The notes beneath the pieces were generated by a model that made no database searches, was not told the DNA's origin, and saw only the letters and a program-made list of their open reading frames with translations. Source: Treponema sp. (lineage in GTDB: Bacteria; Spirochaetota; Spirochaetia; Treponematales; Treponemataceae). Taken from it: a stretch of 64,000 nucleotides of DNA. Shown here one piece after another: positions 45,062-52,634 of the stretch. Each line of letters begins with the position of its first letter. Position 1 is the stretch's first letter. The stretch lies in assembly GCA_016292805.1 (NCBI GenBank), contig JAEDFM010000006.1:1-64000 (forward strand), read 5' to 3'. The position numbers were made by a program, and so were the translations under genes.

Positions 45062-46234
45062 ATGGAAAAACTCGTTGTAAACAACTACGGTTCGTTTGAT
45101 GTAACTTTTGCTAAAGGTAAAAGTGCAACTATGTGGGATGTAAATGGTAAAAAGTACATCGACTTTATTGCTGGTATTGGTGTTAACTGTTTAGGACACA
45201 GCTATAAGCCATTGGTCAAGGCTGTAAGCAAACAGGCTGCCCGTCAGATCCATATTTCAAACTACTTTTTTTCTGACATTGGTGTTGATTTTGCTACAAA
45301 CCTTTTAAAGATTACAGGTTTTGAACATGCATACTTTGGAAACTCTGGTGCAGAAGCAAATGAAGCTGCTATTAAACTGGCAAGAAAATATGGTCAGCTC
45401 AATGGTGGTGCAAAAAGAAAGACAATCGTAACTCTGGAAAATTCTTTCCACGGTAGAACATTGGCAACTTTGACTGCAACAGGTCAGGATAAGTTCCATC
45501 CAGAATGCTTTGCTCCTTATCCAGAGGGATTTAAAACAATTAAAGCTAACGACTTTGAAGCACTTAAAGGTGCCTTTGATGATACTACTGCGGCATTGTT
45601 TATGGAGCCAATTCAGGGGGAAGGGGGAGTAAATCTTCTTAATCTTGAATGGGCAAAAGCTGCTGCCGATGCTGCCCACGCTGCCGGTGCTATTGTTATG
45701 TGTGATGAAGTTCAGACTGGTGTTGGTCGTACAGGAACTTTCCTTGCTTCTGACTGGCTTGGAATTAATCCTGAAGTTGTAACTTTGGCAAAGGGTATTG
45801 CAGCAGGTGTTCCTATGGGAGCATGTTTGTTCCGTGGTAAGGCTGCTGATGTATTTGTTGCAGGTGACCATCAGTCAACTTTTGCAGGAAATCCATTGGC
45901 TTGTTCTGCAGGTCTTGTTGTTCTTGATACAGTTTCAGATCCAGATTTCTTAGACAGAGTAAACTATGCCGGAGATTACATCCGCGGTAAAATTACCAGC
46001 TGGAACCTCCCAATTGTAAAAGATGTTCGCGGTAAAGGTTTAATGATTGGTACTCAGATTGACCCTTCTGTAAAACCTTTCGACATTGAAGTAAAATGTC
46101 TTGAAAAAGGTCTCTGTACAACTACAGCCGGTGCCGATGTAGTTCGCTTCCTTCCACCTTTAGTAATTTCCGACAAAGAAATTGACGAAGGCCTTGCAAT
46201 TTACAAGGAAGTATTGGAATCGTTCTGCAAGTAG
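45062..46234 (+). CDS. argD: Class III aminotransferase, acetylornithine aminotransferase-like
   Basis: A PLP-dependent enzyme of 390 aa. The PLP lysine is Lys244 (VVTLAKGIAAGVPMGA), Asp215 of CDEVQTGVGRTG pairs with the pyridine nitrogen, and FGNSGAEANEAAIKLAR is the phosphate-binding turn. The overall length and the SFHGRTLATLTATGQDKFH segment fit ArgD-type acetylornithine aminotransferases. The ARG-box-like operator in front supports arginine biosynthesis, although N-succinyl or GABA substrates cannot be excluded by sequence alone. AGGTGA precedes the ATG. No other arg gene lies in the window. Confidence 0.8.
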   Translation: MEKLVVNNYGSFDVTFAKGKSATMWDVNGKKYIDFIAGIGVNCLGHSYKPLVKAVSKQAARQIHISNYFFSDIGVDFATNLLKITGFEHAYFGNSGAEANEAAIKLARKYGQLNGGAKRKTIVTLENSFHGRTLATLTATGQDKFHPECFAPYPEGFKTIKANDFEALKGAFDDTTAALFMEPIQGEGGVNLLNLEWAKAAADAAHAAGAIVMCDEVQTGVGRTGTFLASDWLGINPEVVTLAKGIAAGVPMGACLFRGKAADVFVAGDHQSTFAGNPLACSAGLVVLDTVSDPDFLDRVNYAGDYIRGKITSWNLPIVKDVRGKGLMIGTQIDPSVKPFDIEVKCLEKGLCTTTAGADVVRFLPPLVISDKEIDEGLAIYKEVLESFCK

Positions 46235-46292
46235 AATTAAGAATGAAGAATGAAAGAATAGGGATGTAAATTGTTCGGGAGATTTTCTGTGA

Positions 46293-46424
46293 GCGGAAGG
46301 TTTCCCGAGAGTGGAGAAAAGACCAAAAAGTCATTCTACGGTTTGAGCGAGCCCTCGCTTCAAGCGGCGCTACCCGTAGCCCTGACTTTTTCGGGATTTT
46401 CGCAACGGTAGGGAAGCCTTCTGC
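46293..46424. repeat. Long multi-stem hairpin element
   Basis: Outer arms 46293-46306 and 46411-46424 pair over 14 positions (two G-U). Inner arms 46323-46333/46383-46394 (CCAAAAAGTCA with TGACTTTTTCGG, one bulge) and 46336-46341/46374-46379 (CTACGG/CCGTAG) continue the structure. An apical hairpin lies at 46345-46360. The segment is more GC-rich than the surroundings and has no coding potential. It lies behind argD and in front of the leuA promoter. It could be a mobile repeat or a structured RNA. Confidence 0.6.
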
Positions 46425-46467
46425 GACACTGTAAAGAAGTGTAAATAATTGTAGGTAATACCTATTA

Positions 46468-46496
46468 TTGACATTTAAGTTGTATATAAATATATT
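46468..46496 (+). promoter_or_regulatory. leuA: Promoter of the leu leader/leuA transcript
   Basis: A consensus TTGACA (46468-46473), a 17-bp spacer and TATATT (46491-46496). The start site is expected near 46503, only a base or two before the leader ATG at 46505. Confidence 0.8.
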
Positions 46497-46504
46497 AAAT
46501 ATAT

Positions 46505-46552
46505 ATGAAATACTTATCACTACTACTACTATCTCTATTTTCTCAAAGATAA
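46505..46552 (+). CDS. leuL: Leucine leader peptide (15 aa) of the leuA attenuator
   Basis: The short frame MKYLSLLLLSLFSQR ends at TAA 46550-46552. Six of its fifteen codons are leucine (one TTA, five CTA), four of them consecutive CTA codons, a codon used little in the neighbouring genes. It lies between a consensus promoter and an intrinsic terminator, all upstream of leuA. This is the arrangement of ribosome-mediated leucine attenuation: scarcity of charged tRNA-Leu stalls the ribosome and favours the antiterminator. No Shine-Dalgarno is visible and the ATG is almost at the predicted transcript start, so translation is probably leaderless. Confidence 0.85.
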   Translation: MKYLSLLLLSLFSQR

Positions 46553-46635
46553 CCGTAACTGAAGGTAGTGTGTATTTTTATAAATTAAATTAGAAATTAC
46601 AAAGACCTGTCGCAGTTGCGGCGGGTCTTTTTTTT
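46519..46635 (+). promoter_or_regulatory. Leucine attenuator: alternative RNA structures before leuA
   Basis: Region 1 (CACTAC, from 46519 in the Leu codons) can pair with GTAGTG (46565-46570). Region 2 (AACTG 46557-46561 and AGGT 46563-46566) can instead pair with CAGTT (46613-46617) and ACCT (46605-46608), which form the left arm and loop of the terminator. Regions 3 and 4 are the terminator stem itself. The mutually exclusive pairings give the standard protector, antiterminator and terminator states. Confidence 0.75.
46604..46635 (+). terminator. Attenuator terminator upstream of leuA
   Basis: A ten-pair stem GACCTGTCGC/GCGGCGGGTC (46604-46613 and 46618-46627, two G-U pairs) with loop AGTT is followed by eight T. 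Confidence 0.9.
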
Positions 46636-46706
46636 GCATTTCAGTAAGCAGATATGCAAAGGAACCTGAAAAACGACAGGTTAGTGTAATTTATGCGAGG
46701 TTAAAA

Positions 46707-48392
46707 ATGAAAGTAAACGGAAAGTACAAAGCTTTTGAAGATGTGCCAGCATTCAACAGAACATGGCCAACAAAACACATCACTCACGCTCCAATCTGGT
46801 GTTCAGTAGACTTGCGCGACGGAAACCAGGCACTTATTAATCCAATGGGCGTAGAACAGAAACTTGAGTTCTTTGACCTTCTTGTAAAATTAGGTTTTAA
46901 ACAGATTGAAATTGGTTTCCCATCTGCATCTGATACAGAATTTGCATTTACACGCCGTTTGATTGAAGAAAATCATGTTCCTGAAGATGTTTCTTTACAG
47001 GTACTCTGTCAGGCTCGCGAGCACTTGATTAAACGCACGTTTGAATCTTTGAAGGGATGTAAGAAGGCAATTTTCCATCTTTATAATTCAACATCTCCTG
47101 CTCAGAGAAAATACACTTTTGGTAAATCAAAAGAAGAAATTAAACAGATTGCTATTGATGGTATTCGTTGTGTTAAATCTTGCTTAAGCATGAGCGAAGG
47201 AACAGAAATCCAGCTGGAATATTCTCCAGAATCTTTCTCTACAACAGAAATTGATTACGCAATTGAAGTTTGTGAAGCTGTTGTAAAAGAATGGGGAGAT
47301 GCTGCTGATGAAAATCACAAAGTAATTTTGAACCTTCCTTCAACTGTAGAATGTGCAATGCCAAATCAGTTTGCAGACCAGATTGAATATTTCTGCCAGA
47401 ATTTCCCAAACCGCGAAAATATCATCATTTCTTTGCATAACCACAATGACCGCGGTGAAGGTGTTGCTCAGTGTGAACTTGGCTTATTGGCTGGTGCAGA
47501 CCGTGTAGAAGGCTGTTTGTTTGGAAACGGTGAACGTACTGGTAACCTGGATATTGTAAATGTTGGTTTGAACATGTTTACTCAGGGTATTGATCCAGAA
47601 TTAGACTTTACAGATATTCCTGCAATTGCAGAAGCTTACCAGAAGTACACAGGTATGACAATTTATGAACGAATGCCTTATGTTGGTGAATTAGTATTCA
47701 CTGCTTTCTCTGGTTCGCATCAGGATGCAATTCGTAAAGGTATGGCAGCCCGCGTAAAGATGGATGAAAATGCTTTGTGGGATGTTCCATACTTAACAAT
47801 CGATCCACATGATATTGGCCGTCAGTACGAAGGTATTATCCGCATCAACAGCCAGTCAGGAAAAGGTGGAGCTGCATTTATTCTTGAAAAATACTTTGGT
47901 GTTATTGTTCCAAAAGCAATGCATCCATTCTTAGGCGCAGTTATTAAAAACTGTTCAGACAAATTACAGCGCGAAATTTCTAACCAGGAGGTTTACGATG
48001 CATTTGAAGCAGCCTGGCTTAAGACAACTTCTCCATTAACTGTAAAGGATATTACAGAACGCCATATTGAAGGTGCCCGCGGTGGAGATGATGAAGAACA
48101 GGTAGCTTGTATGGCAACTGTTACTTGGGAAGGAAAAGATTATGCAATCACAGGAAACGGAAACGGTCCTTTGGATGCTTTTGTTTCTGCCCTTAAACAG
48201 ACACCAGCTCCATTGTTCAACATTGTATCTTTCCATGAACATTCAATTGGAGAAGGTGCAAATACAAAAGCTATGGCTTATGTTCACATTACAAAAGAAA
48301 ATGGAGATGATGCATGGGGTGTTGGTTTAAGTTCAAACGTTGGTCGTGCTGGTGTTGCTGCTGTAGTTTCTGCATTGAACTATAATGCTTAA
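46707..48392 (+). CDS. leuA: 2-isopropylmalate synthase
   Basis: First committed step of leucine synthesis: acetyl-CoA plus 2-ketoisovalerate to 2-isopropylmalate. The HMGL-like TIM barrel has the metal/catalytic DLRDGNQALINPM near residues 36-48 and the HxH ligands in IISLHNHNDRGEG. The C-terminal LeuA regulatory domain (about 430-561) should bind leucine for feedback inhibition. At 561 aa it is the long LeuA type 2 form. No leuBCD follows; a terminator closes the unit. Expression should be set by the leucine attenuator just upstream. Confidence 0.95.
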   Translation: MKVNGKYKAFEDVPAFNRTWPTKHITHAPIWCSVDLRDGNQALINPMGVEQKLEFFDLLVKLGFKQIEIGFPSASDTEFAFTRRLIEENHVPEDVSLQVLCQAREHLIKRTFESLKGCKKAIFHLYNSTSPAQRKYTFGKSKEEIKQIAIDGIRCVKSCLSMSEGTEIQLEYSPESFSTTEIDYAIEVCEAVVKEWGDAADENHKVILNLPSTVECAMPNQFADQIEYFCQNFPNRENIIISLHNHNDRGEGVAQCELGLLAGADRVEGCLFGNGERTGNLDIVNVGLNMFTQGIDPELDFTDIPAIAEAYQKYTGMTIYERMPYVGELVFTAFSGSHQDAIRKGMAARVKMDENALWDVPYLTIDPHDIGRQYEGIIRINSQSGKGGAAFILEKYFGVIVPKAMHPFLGAVIKNCSDKLQREISNQEVYDAFEAAWLKTTSPLTVKDITERHIEGARGGDDEEQVACMATVTWEGKDYAITGNGNGPLDAFVSALKQTPAPLFNIVSFHEHSIGEGANTKAMAYVHITKENGDDAWGVGLSSNVGRAGVAAVVSALNYNA

Positions 48393-48427
48393 GATTTATA
48401 TATAAATAGCAGATATAAATCTTAAAG

Positions 48428-48463
48428 AAAAGCTGTGGCTAATTTTTAGTCACAGCTTTTTTT
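48428..48463 (+). terminator. Intrinsic terminator after leuA
   Basis: AAAGCTGTG (48428-48436) pairs with CACAGCTTT (48451-48459), with inner CTA/TAG pairing, followed by T residues. Confidence 0.85.
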
Positions 48464-48476
48464 ATGAATCTTGTAT

Positions 48477-48743
48477 TTACCATTTACCCATGGCGCAATG
48501 GGCAGTGGAATGCTTTGCTCTGAATTGAACAAAACATCCGCAGTGACCACAGGTCATTCCCTGTTGAAGATCTTTACAGCTGTTGCAGATGGAAAGGCGA
48601 AGTCTGTAATGCTCTTCATCAATCCCATCTGCATAGTGCTCGCCTTCCGCCATTTCCTCCAGAAGTTCAGGAGTCATTTCCATTGCAGCCAGCTGCTTTT
48701 TTGTTTCGCAGACAGGGCAAGGTTCTTTTTGAGAAGTTGTCAT
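48477..48743 (-). CDS. Small Cys-rich zinc-ribbon-like protein (DUF6171-type)
   Basis: 88 residues with CPVC at 9-12, CNSC near 53-56, CGHCGCF near 65-71 and a final His-Cys near 81-83. The C-terminus YRLRLSICNSCKDLQQGMTCGHCGCFVQFR and closing MGKW resemble small DUF6171 proteins, whose function is unknown. Paired Cys suggest one or two zinc sites. The ATG overlaps the GH51 stop by one base (TAATG), so it is coupled to the arabinofuranosidase. Confidence 0.75.
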   Translation of the reverse strand: MTTSQKEPCPVCETKKQLAAMEMTPELLEEMAEGEHYADGIDEEHYRLRLSICNSCKDLQQGMTCGHCGCFVQFRAKHSTAHCAMGKW

Positions 48744-50230
48744 TAAAGCTCCATTGTGATTTGAGCAACAGACATAGCTGGTAATTCAACTTCCATTTCT
48801 TCAGTTCCACAAATCTTTACAGATAAATCTTTTTCAACAACCTGGTCAGGTGAATCAAAAGTGTTTGCTGTATTCATTTTTTCGCCAGTTAAATATTTAC
48901 CCTGTGCATTTTTAATTTTTCCATTTAAGCCTGTAAGCTGTATTTTTACAGATCGTTTAGATTCCAGGTCTGCATTAGTAAGGGTAAAGGTATAGACATT
49001 TCCCTTATGGCTTACTGAGCAGGAAACTGCATGGATTTTTGGAGAGTCTTCAAAGCCAATCTGTTCTGTAACAACCTTTGATTCAAGGAGAGTTCCATTT
49101 TGATGAGCTTTGTACATATGGAAAACATACCAGGTTGGAGTTTTAATCAGCTTTGTTCCTTCTGTTAAAACTGGAGATTGAAGAACATTTACAGCCTGGG
49201 CAATATTTGCAATACGAACACGATCAGAATGATTATTAAAAATGTTCAGAGATAATCCTGCAACCAGAGCATCACGAACACAGTTTTGCTGATAAAGGAA
49301 ACCAGGATTTGTTCCTTCTTCAACTTCATGCCATGTACCCCACTCATCAACAACAAGCGCAACTCGTTTTTCAGGATCATATTTATCCATGATTTCGCTA
49401 TGTTTTTGAATGATTGTTTCGATGGAGTTGCAGATCGAAAGCATGCCAAACCAGTCTTTTTTCTCAAATTCCAAAGCATGCTGTTTATGTTCAAAACTTG
49501 GATGAACAGTATAGAAATGCATGCTAAGTCCATCCATGTAATTTCCTGCATTTTTCATAAGGACTTCTGTCCAATTATAATCACCACCACTAGGGCCACA
49601 GGCAATTTTAAAGATTTTGTCTGGTCCGTATTGGCGAACATATGTCTGGTAATGGCGGTATAAATCAGCATAATATTCAGGACGCATGTTTCCACCGCAG
49701 CCCCAGCTTTCGTTACCTACGCCAAATAGAGGAAGCTTCCATGGATCTTTATGACCATTAGCTTCACGGAGCTTTGACATAGGAGATTCTCCACCAAAAG
49801 TGATGTATTCAATCCATTCAGACATTTCCTGAACCGTGCCAGAACCAACATTGCCACTGATATAAGGCTTGCAGTCCAAAAGTTCACAAAGACCAAGAAA
49901 TTCATGAGTACCAAAACTGTTATCTTCCAGAACACCGCCCCAGTGTGTATTTATCATTCGTTTGCGATTTTCGTAAGGTCCAATACCATCCTTCCAATGG
50001 TATTCATCCGCAAAACATCCACCTGGCCAGCGCAGGTTAGGAATACCAATCTCCTTAAAAGCTTCTATAACATCTTTTCTATAACCATTAATATTTGGAA
50101 TTTCAGAATCTTTACCAACCCAAAAACCACCGTAAATACATCGTCCAAGATGTTCACTAAAATGCCCATAAATGTCCCGGCTGATTTGGTTTTTATCCTG
50201 TCCTGCATTCACAAAAACAACATCACTCAT
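48743..50230 (-). CDS. GH51 alpha-L-arabinofuranosidase, cytoplasmic
   Basis: A clan GH-A retaining hydrolase of 495 aa that removes arabinofuranosyl side groups from arabinoxylan or arabinan oligosaccharides. The acid/base is Glu174 ([12 protein letters not shown]) and the nucleophile is Glu296 ([17 protein letters not shown]). The N-terminal [18 protein letters not shown] and [13 protein letters not shown] are family signatures. There is no signal peptide, so it acts on imported oligosaccharides. AGGAGG stands before the ATG, and a promoter with a palindromic operator lies 35-65 nt upstream. Confidence 0.93.
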   Translation of the reverse strand: MSDVVFVNAGQDKNQISRDIYGHFSEHLGRCIYGGFWVGKDSEIPNINGYRKDVIEAFKEIGIPNLRWPGGCFADEYHWKDGIGPYENRKRMINTHWGGVLEDNSFGTHEFLGLCELLDCKPYISGNVGSGTVQEMSEWIEYITFGGESPMSKLREANGHKDPWKLPLFGVGNESWGCGGNMRPEYYADLYRHYQTYVRQYGPDKIFKIACGPSGGDYNWTEVLMKNAGNYMDGLSMHFYTVHPSFEHKQHALEFEKKDWFGMLSICNSIETIIQKHSEIMDKYDPEKRVALVVDEWGTWHEVEEGTNPGFLYQQNCVRDALVAGLSLNIFNNHSDRVRIANIAQAVNVLQSPVLTEGTKLIKTPTWYVFHMYKAHQNGTLLESKVVTEQIGFEDSPKIHAVSCSVSHKGNVYTFTLTNADLESKRSVKIQLTGLNGKIKNAQGKYLTGEKMNTANTFDSPDQVVEKDLSVKICGTEEMEVELPAMSVAQITMEL

Positions 50231-50257
50231 ATGATCCTCCTGAAAACAAGGTTTTGA

Positions 50258-50278
50258 CCCATTGTATTATACAATGGG
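50258..50278 (-). promoter_or_regulatory. 21-bp palindromic operator over the GH51 -10 box
   Basis: CCCATTGTAT and its exact complement ATACAATGGG flank a single central T. On the minus strand the centre supplies TATAAT (50271-50266). With a weak TTACCA (50294-50289) 17 bp upstream it forms the promoter. A dimeric repressor bound here would block the arabinofuranosidase unit. Confidence 0.6.
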
Positions 50279-50300
50279 ATGGGGAATTTGGTAAGGAAAA

Positions 50301-50447
50301 GTGGAGCCAGGGGGACGGTTCTCTTGGGGGTTAGGTGAATGAGAGCCCCAGGGGGACGGATCTCTTGGTTTTATGTTGGAACTGGAACCAGGAGAACCGT
50401 CCCCCTGGTTCTGGCCATAACATAGAGAACCGTCCCCCTGGCTCCAC
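50301..50447. repeat. REP cluster 1: four units forming a perfect long hairpin
   Basis: Units of the CCAGGGGGACGGTTCTC family lie at 50307-50327 (+), 50348-50368 (+, GATCTC variant), 50388-50408 (-) and 50424-50441 (-). The outermost 24 bases at 50301-50324 are exactly complementary to 50424-50447, so the cluster can fold into one nested hairpin. It occupies the gap between the divergent GH51 and ygiQ genes. Confidence 0.9.
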
Positions 50448-50527
50448 CTAGCTCCAGTTCACAAGGTTTGTCCTAAAATTTTGTTCCAGACGATGAATAA
50501 TCATTGTTTTTAATGTATTCTGATTAT

Positions 50528-52375
50528 ATGGCAAAGAATTATGTTCCAGTTTGTAAAGTTGATCTTATTGAACGTGGTATAGAAGAGGTAGATTTTGTTT
50601 TTGTTAGTGGAGATGGATATGTTGATCATCCATCCTTTGCTGCTGCTCTTTTGTGTCGCTTACTGGAAGCTAATGGTTATACCGTTGGTCTTTTGGCACA
50701 GCCTGATTGGAAAAATGTTGAAGCCTTTAAGGAATTTGGACGGCCAAAGCTTGGTTTTTTAGTTAGCGGTGGTGCCATGGATTCTATGGTTTCAAATTAC
50801 ACTGCAAATAACAAGCCTCGTTCTGAAGATGCCTATGCACATGGTGGTGTCGCAGGGCATAGACCAGACCGTGCTATTATGACCTATTGTTCTGCTATAC
50901 GACAGGCTTATAAAGGTGTTGCCATTTGTATTGGTGGAATTGAAGCCAGCCTGCGCCGTACAAGCCATTATGATTACTGGTCAAATACAATCCGTCGTTC
51001 ACTTTTACTGGATTCCAAAGCAGATTTGCTGATGTATGGAATGGGAGAGCATTCTTTACTGGAAATTGCTGGGTTACTTAAGGCTGGCGTGCCTGTTCGT
51101 GAAATTCGCGGAGTACACGGTACTGTATGGTACACAAGTAAAGAAGATGAACTTCCAGAAAATGCAATCCGTCTTCCTTCCTATGCAGAAGTTTCTAAGA
51201 ATACTCCAGAAAGTAAATATCTGTTTGCCAAAAGTTATTTACTGCAGGAACAGAATACAGATGCAATAAACGCTAAGCCTTTGGTAGAACCAGTAGATGC
51301 CAGATTCATTGTACAGGAGCCTCCTGCAATGCCTCTTACAACAGAAGAGTTAGATGCTGTTTATGCTTTACCTTTTACAAGAAGGTGGCATCCTATGTAT
51401 GATAAACCTGCTGAAAATGGAAAAACTGGTATACCTGCTTTAAGTGAAGTTCAATTTTCTTTGCAATCTGTTCGAGGCTGCTTTGGAGCCTGTAGTTTTT
51501 GTGCAATAAGTTTTCATCAGGGACGCCGTATTCAATCTCGTAGTCAGGAAAGCTTGATTGCAGAAGCAAAGCAGATGATAAAGGATCCGCAGTTTAAAGG
51601 CTATATTCATGATGTTGGAGGACCAACTGCTAACTTTAGAAAAGATGCCTGTTCAATGCAGAAGGAAAGGGGAGCCTGTCCGAATAAGGATTGTTTGGGT
51701 GTTCATCCATGTAAAAATATTGAGGTTGATCATTCTGAATATGTAGAATTGTTGAGAAAACTTCGAGCCTTACCGGGTGTAAAAAAAGTTTTCATTCGAT
51801 CAGGAATTCGTTTTGATTATTTGATGATGGATAAAGACAAAACTTTCTTCCATGATTTAGTTAAACATCATATTTCAGGACAGCTTAAAGTTGCTCCTGA
51901 ACATGCAGATAACAAGGTTTTAAGGTTGATGCGAAAATCTAATCATCAGCTGTATGAACAGTTTGCTGAAGAATATGCAAAAATAAATAAGCAGGAAGGA
52001 AAAAATCAGTTTTTGGTACCTTATTATATCTGTTCGCATCCTGGAGCTGGACTTAAGGAAGCTATAGAAGTTGCTTTGTATTTGAAAAAAACAGGTTTTG
52101 TTCCTGATCAGGTTCAGGATTTTTATCCGACACCAGGGGGACTTTCAACCTGTATGTATTGGACTGGATTAAATCCTCGTAAGCAGAATCCTGATGGAAG
52201 CTTTGAAGAAGTTTATGTTGCCCGTGGTGCCCATGAACGACGCTTACAGAGAGCTTTGCTGCAGTTCAATCGTTGGGAAAATCAGGCACTGGTAAAAGAA
52301 GCTTTAACTTTGGCCGGCAGAAAAGATTTAATAAATGTACTGAAGCCTTCTGCGCCATCAAAGAAAAAGAAATAA
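50528..52375 (+). CDS. ygiQ: YgiQ-family radical SAM protein
   Basis: A radical-SAM enzyme of unknown substrate with an N-terminal B12-binding-like half (VDFVFVSGDGYVDHPSFAAALLCRLLEANGYTVG). The cluster motif is CX3CX2C in SVRGCFGACSFCAISFHQGR. The C-terminal YgiQ-specific region has LKVAPEHADNKVLRLMRKS and QVQDFYPTPGGLSTCMYWTG. The frame opens at 50504 (TTG) with ATGs at 50513 and 50528; the last is chosen because it precedes the conserved AKNYVPVCKVDL by one residue, but no Shine-Dalgarno decides it. The length is about 615 aa. Confidence 0.9.
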   Translation: MAKNYVPVCKVDLIERGIEEVDFVFVSGDGYVDHPSFAAALLCRLLEANGYTVGLLAQPDWKNVEAFKEFGRPKLGFLVSGGAMDSMVSNYTANNKPRSEDAYAHGGVAGHRPDRAIMTYCSAIRQAYKGVAICIGGIEASLRRTSHYDYWSNTIRRSLLLDSKADLLMYGMGEHSLLEIAGLLKAGVPVREIRGVHGTVWYTSKEDELPENAIRLPSYAEVSKNTPESKYLFAKSYLLQEQNTDAINAKPLVEPVDARFIVQEPPAMPLTTEELDAVYALPFTRRWHPMYDKPAENGKTGIPALSEVQFSLQSVRGCFGACSFCAISFHQGRRIQSRSQESLIAEAKQMIKDPQFKGYIHDVGGPTANFRKDACSMQKERGACPNKDCLGVHPCKNIEVDHSEYVELLRKLRALPGVKKVFIRSGIRFDYLMMDKDKTFFHDLVKHHISGQLKVAPEHADNKVLRLMRKSNHQLYEQFAEEYAKINKQEGKNQFLVPYYICSHPGAGLKEAIEVALYLKKTGFVPDQVQDFYPTPGGLSTCMYWTGLNPRKQNPDGSFEEVYVARGAHERRLQRALLQFNRWENQALVKEALTLAGRKDLINVLKPSAPSKKKK

Positions 52376-52378
52376 GAA

Positions 52379-52478
52379 CCAGGGGGACGGTTCTCTAGGT
52401 TTTTAAGGTTTTATAAACCAGGGGGACGGTTCTCCCGGGCACTGTAGAGCCAAGTGGAGCCAAGGGGACGGATCTCCC
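52379..52478 (+). repeat. REP cluster 2: three direct units
   Basis: Units at 52379-52399, 52418-52438 and 52460-52478 all read in the plus orientation. The last is the GATCTC variant. They follow the ygiQ stop by four bases. Confidence 0.9.
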
Positions 52479-52498
52479 AGTTGGTCATACTGTATTAG

Positions 52499-52632
52499 CG
52501 ATGTGGAAGGCGCCGAAGGCGGCCACTGGACTGAGGAAGTGAGCGGAGCGAGCTGACGAGGGAAGCGGCTGGAGCGTTAGCGGAACCTGGAACGCAGCGA
52601 CGGCAACCAGAATGGTTGCCGGAATACCCTGA
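52499..52632. repeat. GC-rich hairpin element, left of murD
   Basis: The segment is strikingly GC-rich against its surroundings and ends in the hairpin GGCAACC-AGAAT-GGTTGCC (52602-52620). Its reverse complement shares the same block order as the element at 54101-54200: TTCCGG, hairpin, CCGTCG, TTCCAGG, CTAACG/CTACG, AGTGGCC, CTTCCA. No gene is visible. Confidence 0.65.
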
Positions 52633-52634
52633 TG

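Noticed and set aside
45305..45871. 188-aa minus-strand frame
   Set aside because: It lies antisense to the aminotransferase active-site region, with no independent signals.
46470..46700. T-box riboswitch before leuA
   Set aside because: No T-box consensus or specifier loop was found; a Leu-rich translated frame explains the terminator.
50301..52480. Repeated GGGGACGGTTCTC units as a CRISPR array
   Set aside because: Spacing is irregular, units occur in both orientations and inside genes, and there are no cas genes. A RAYT gene explains them better.
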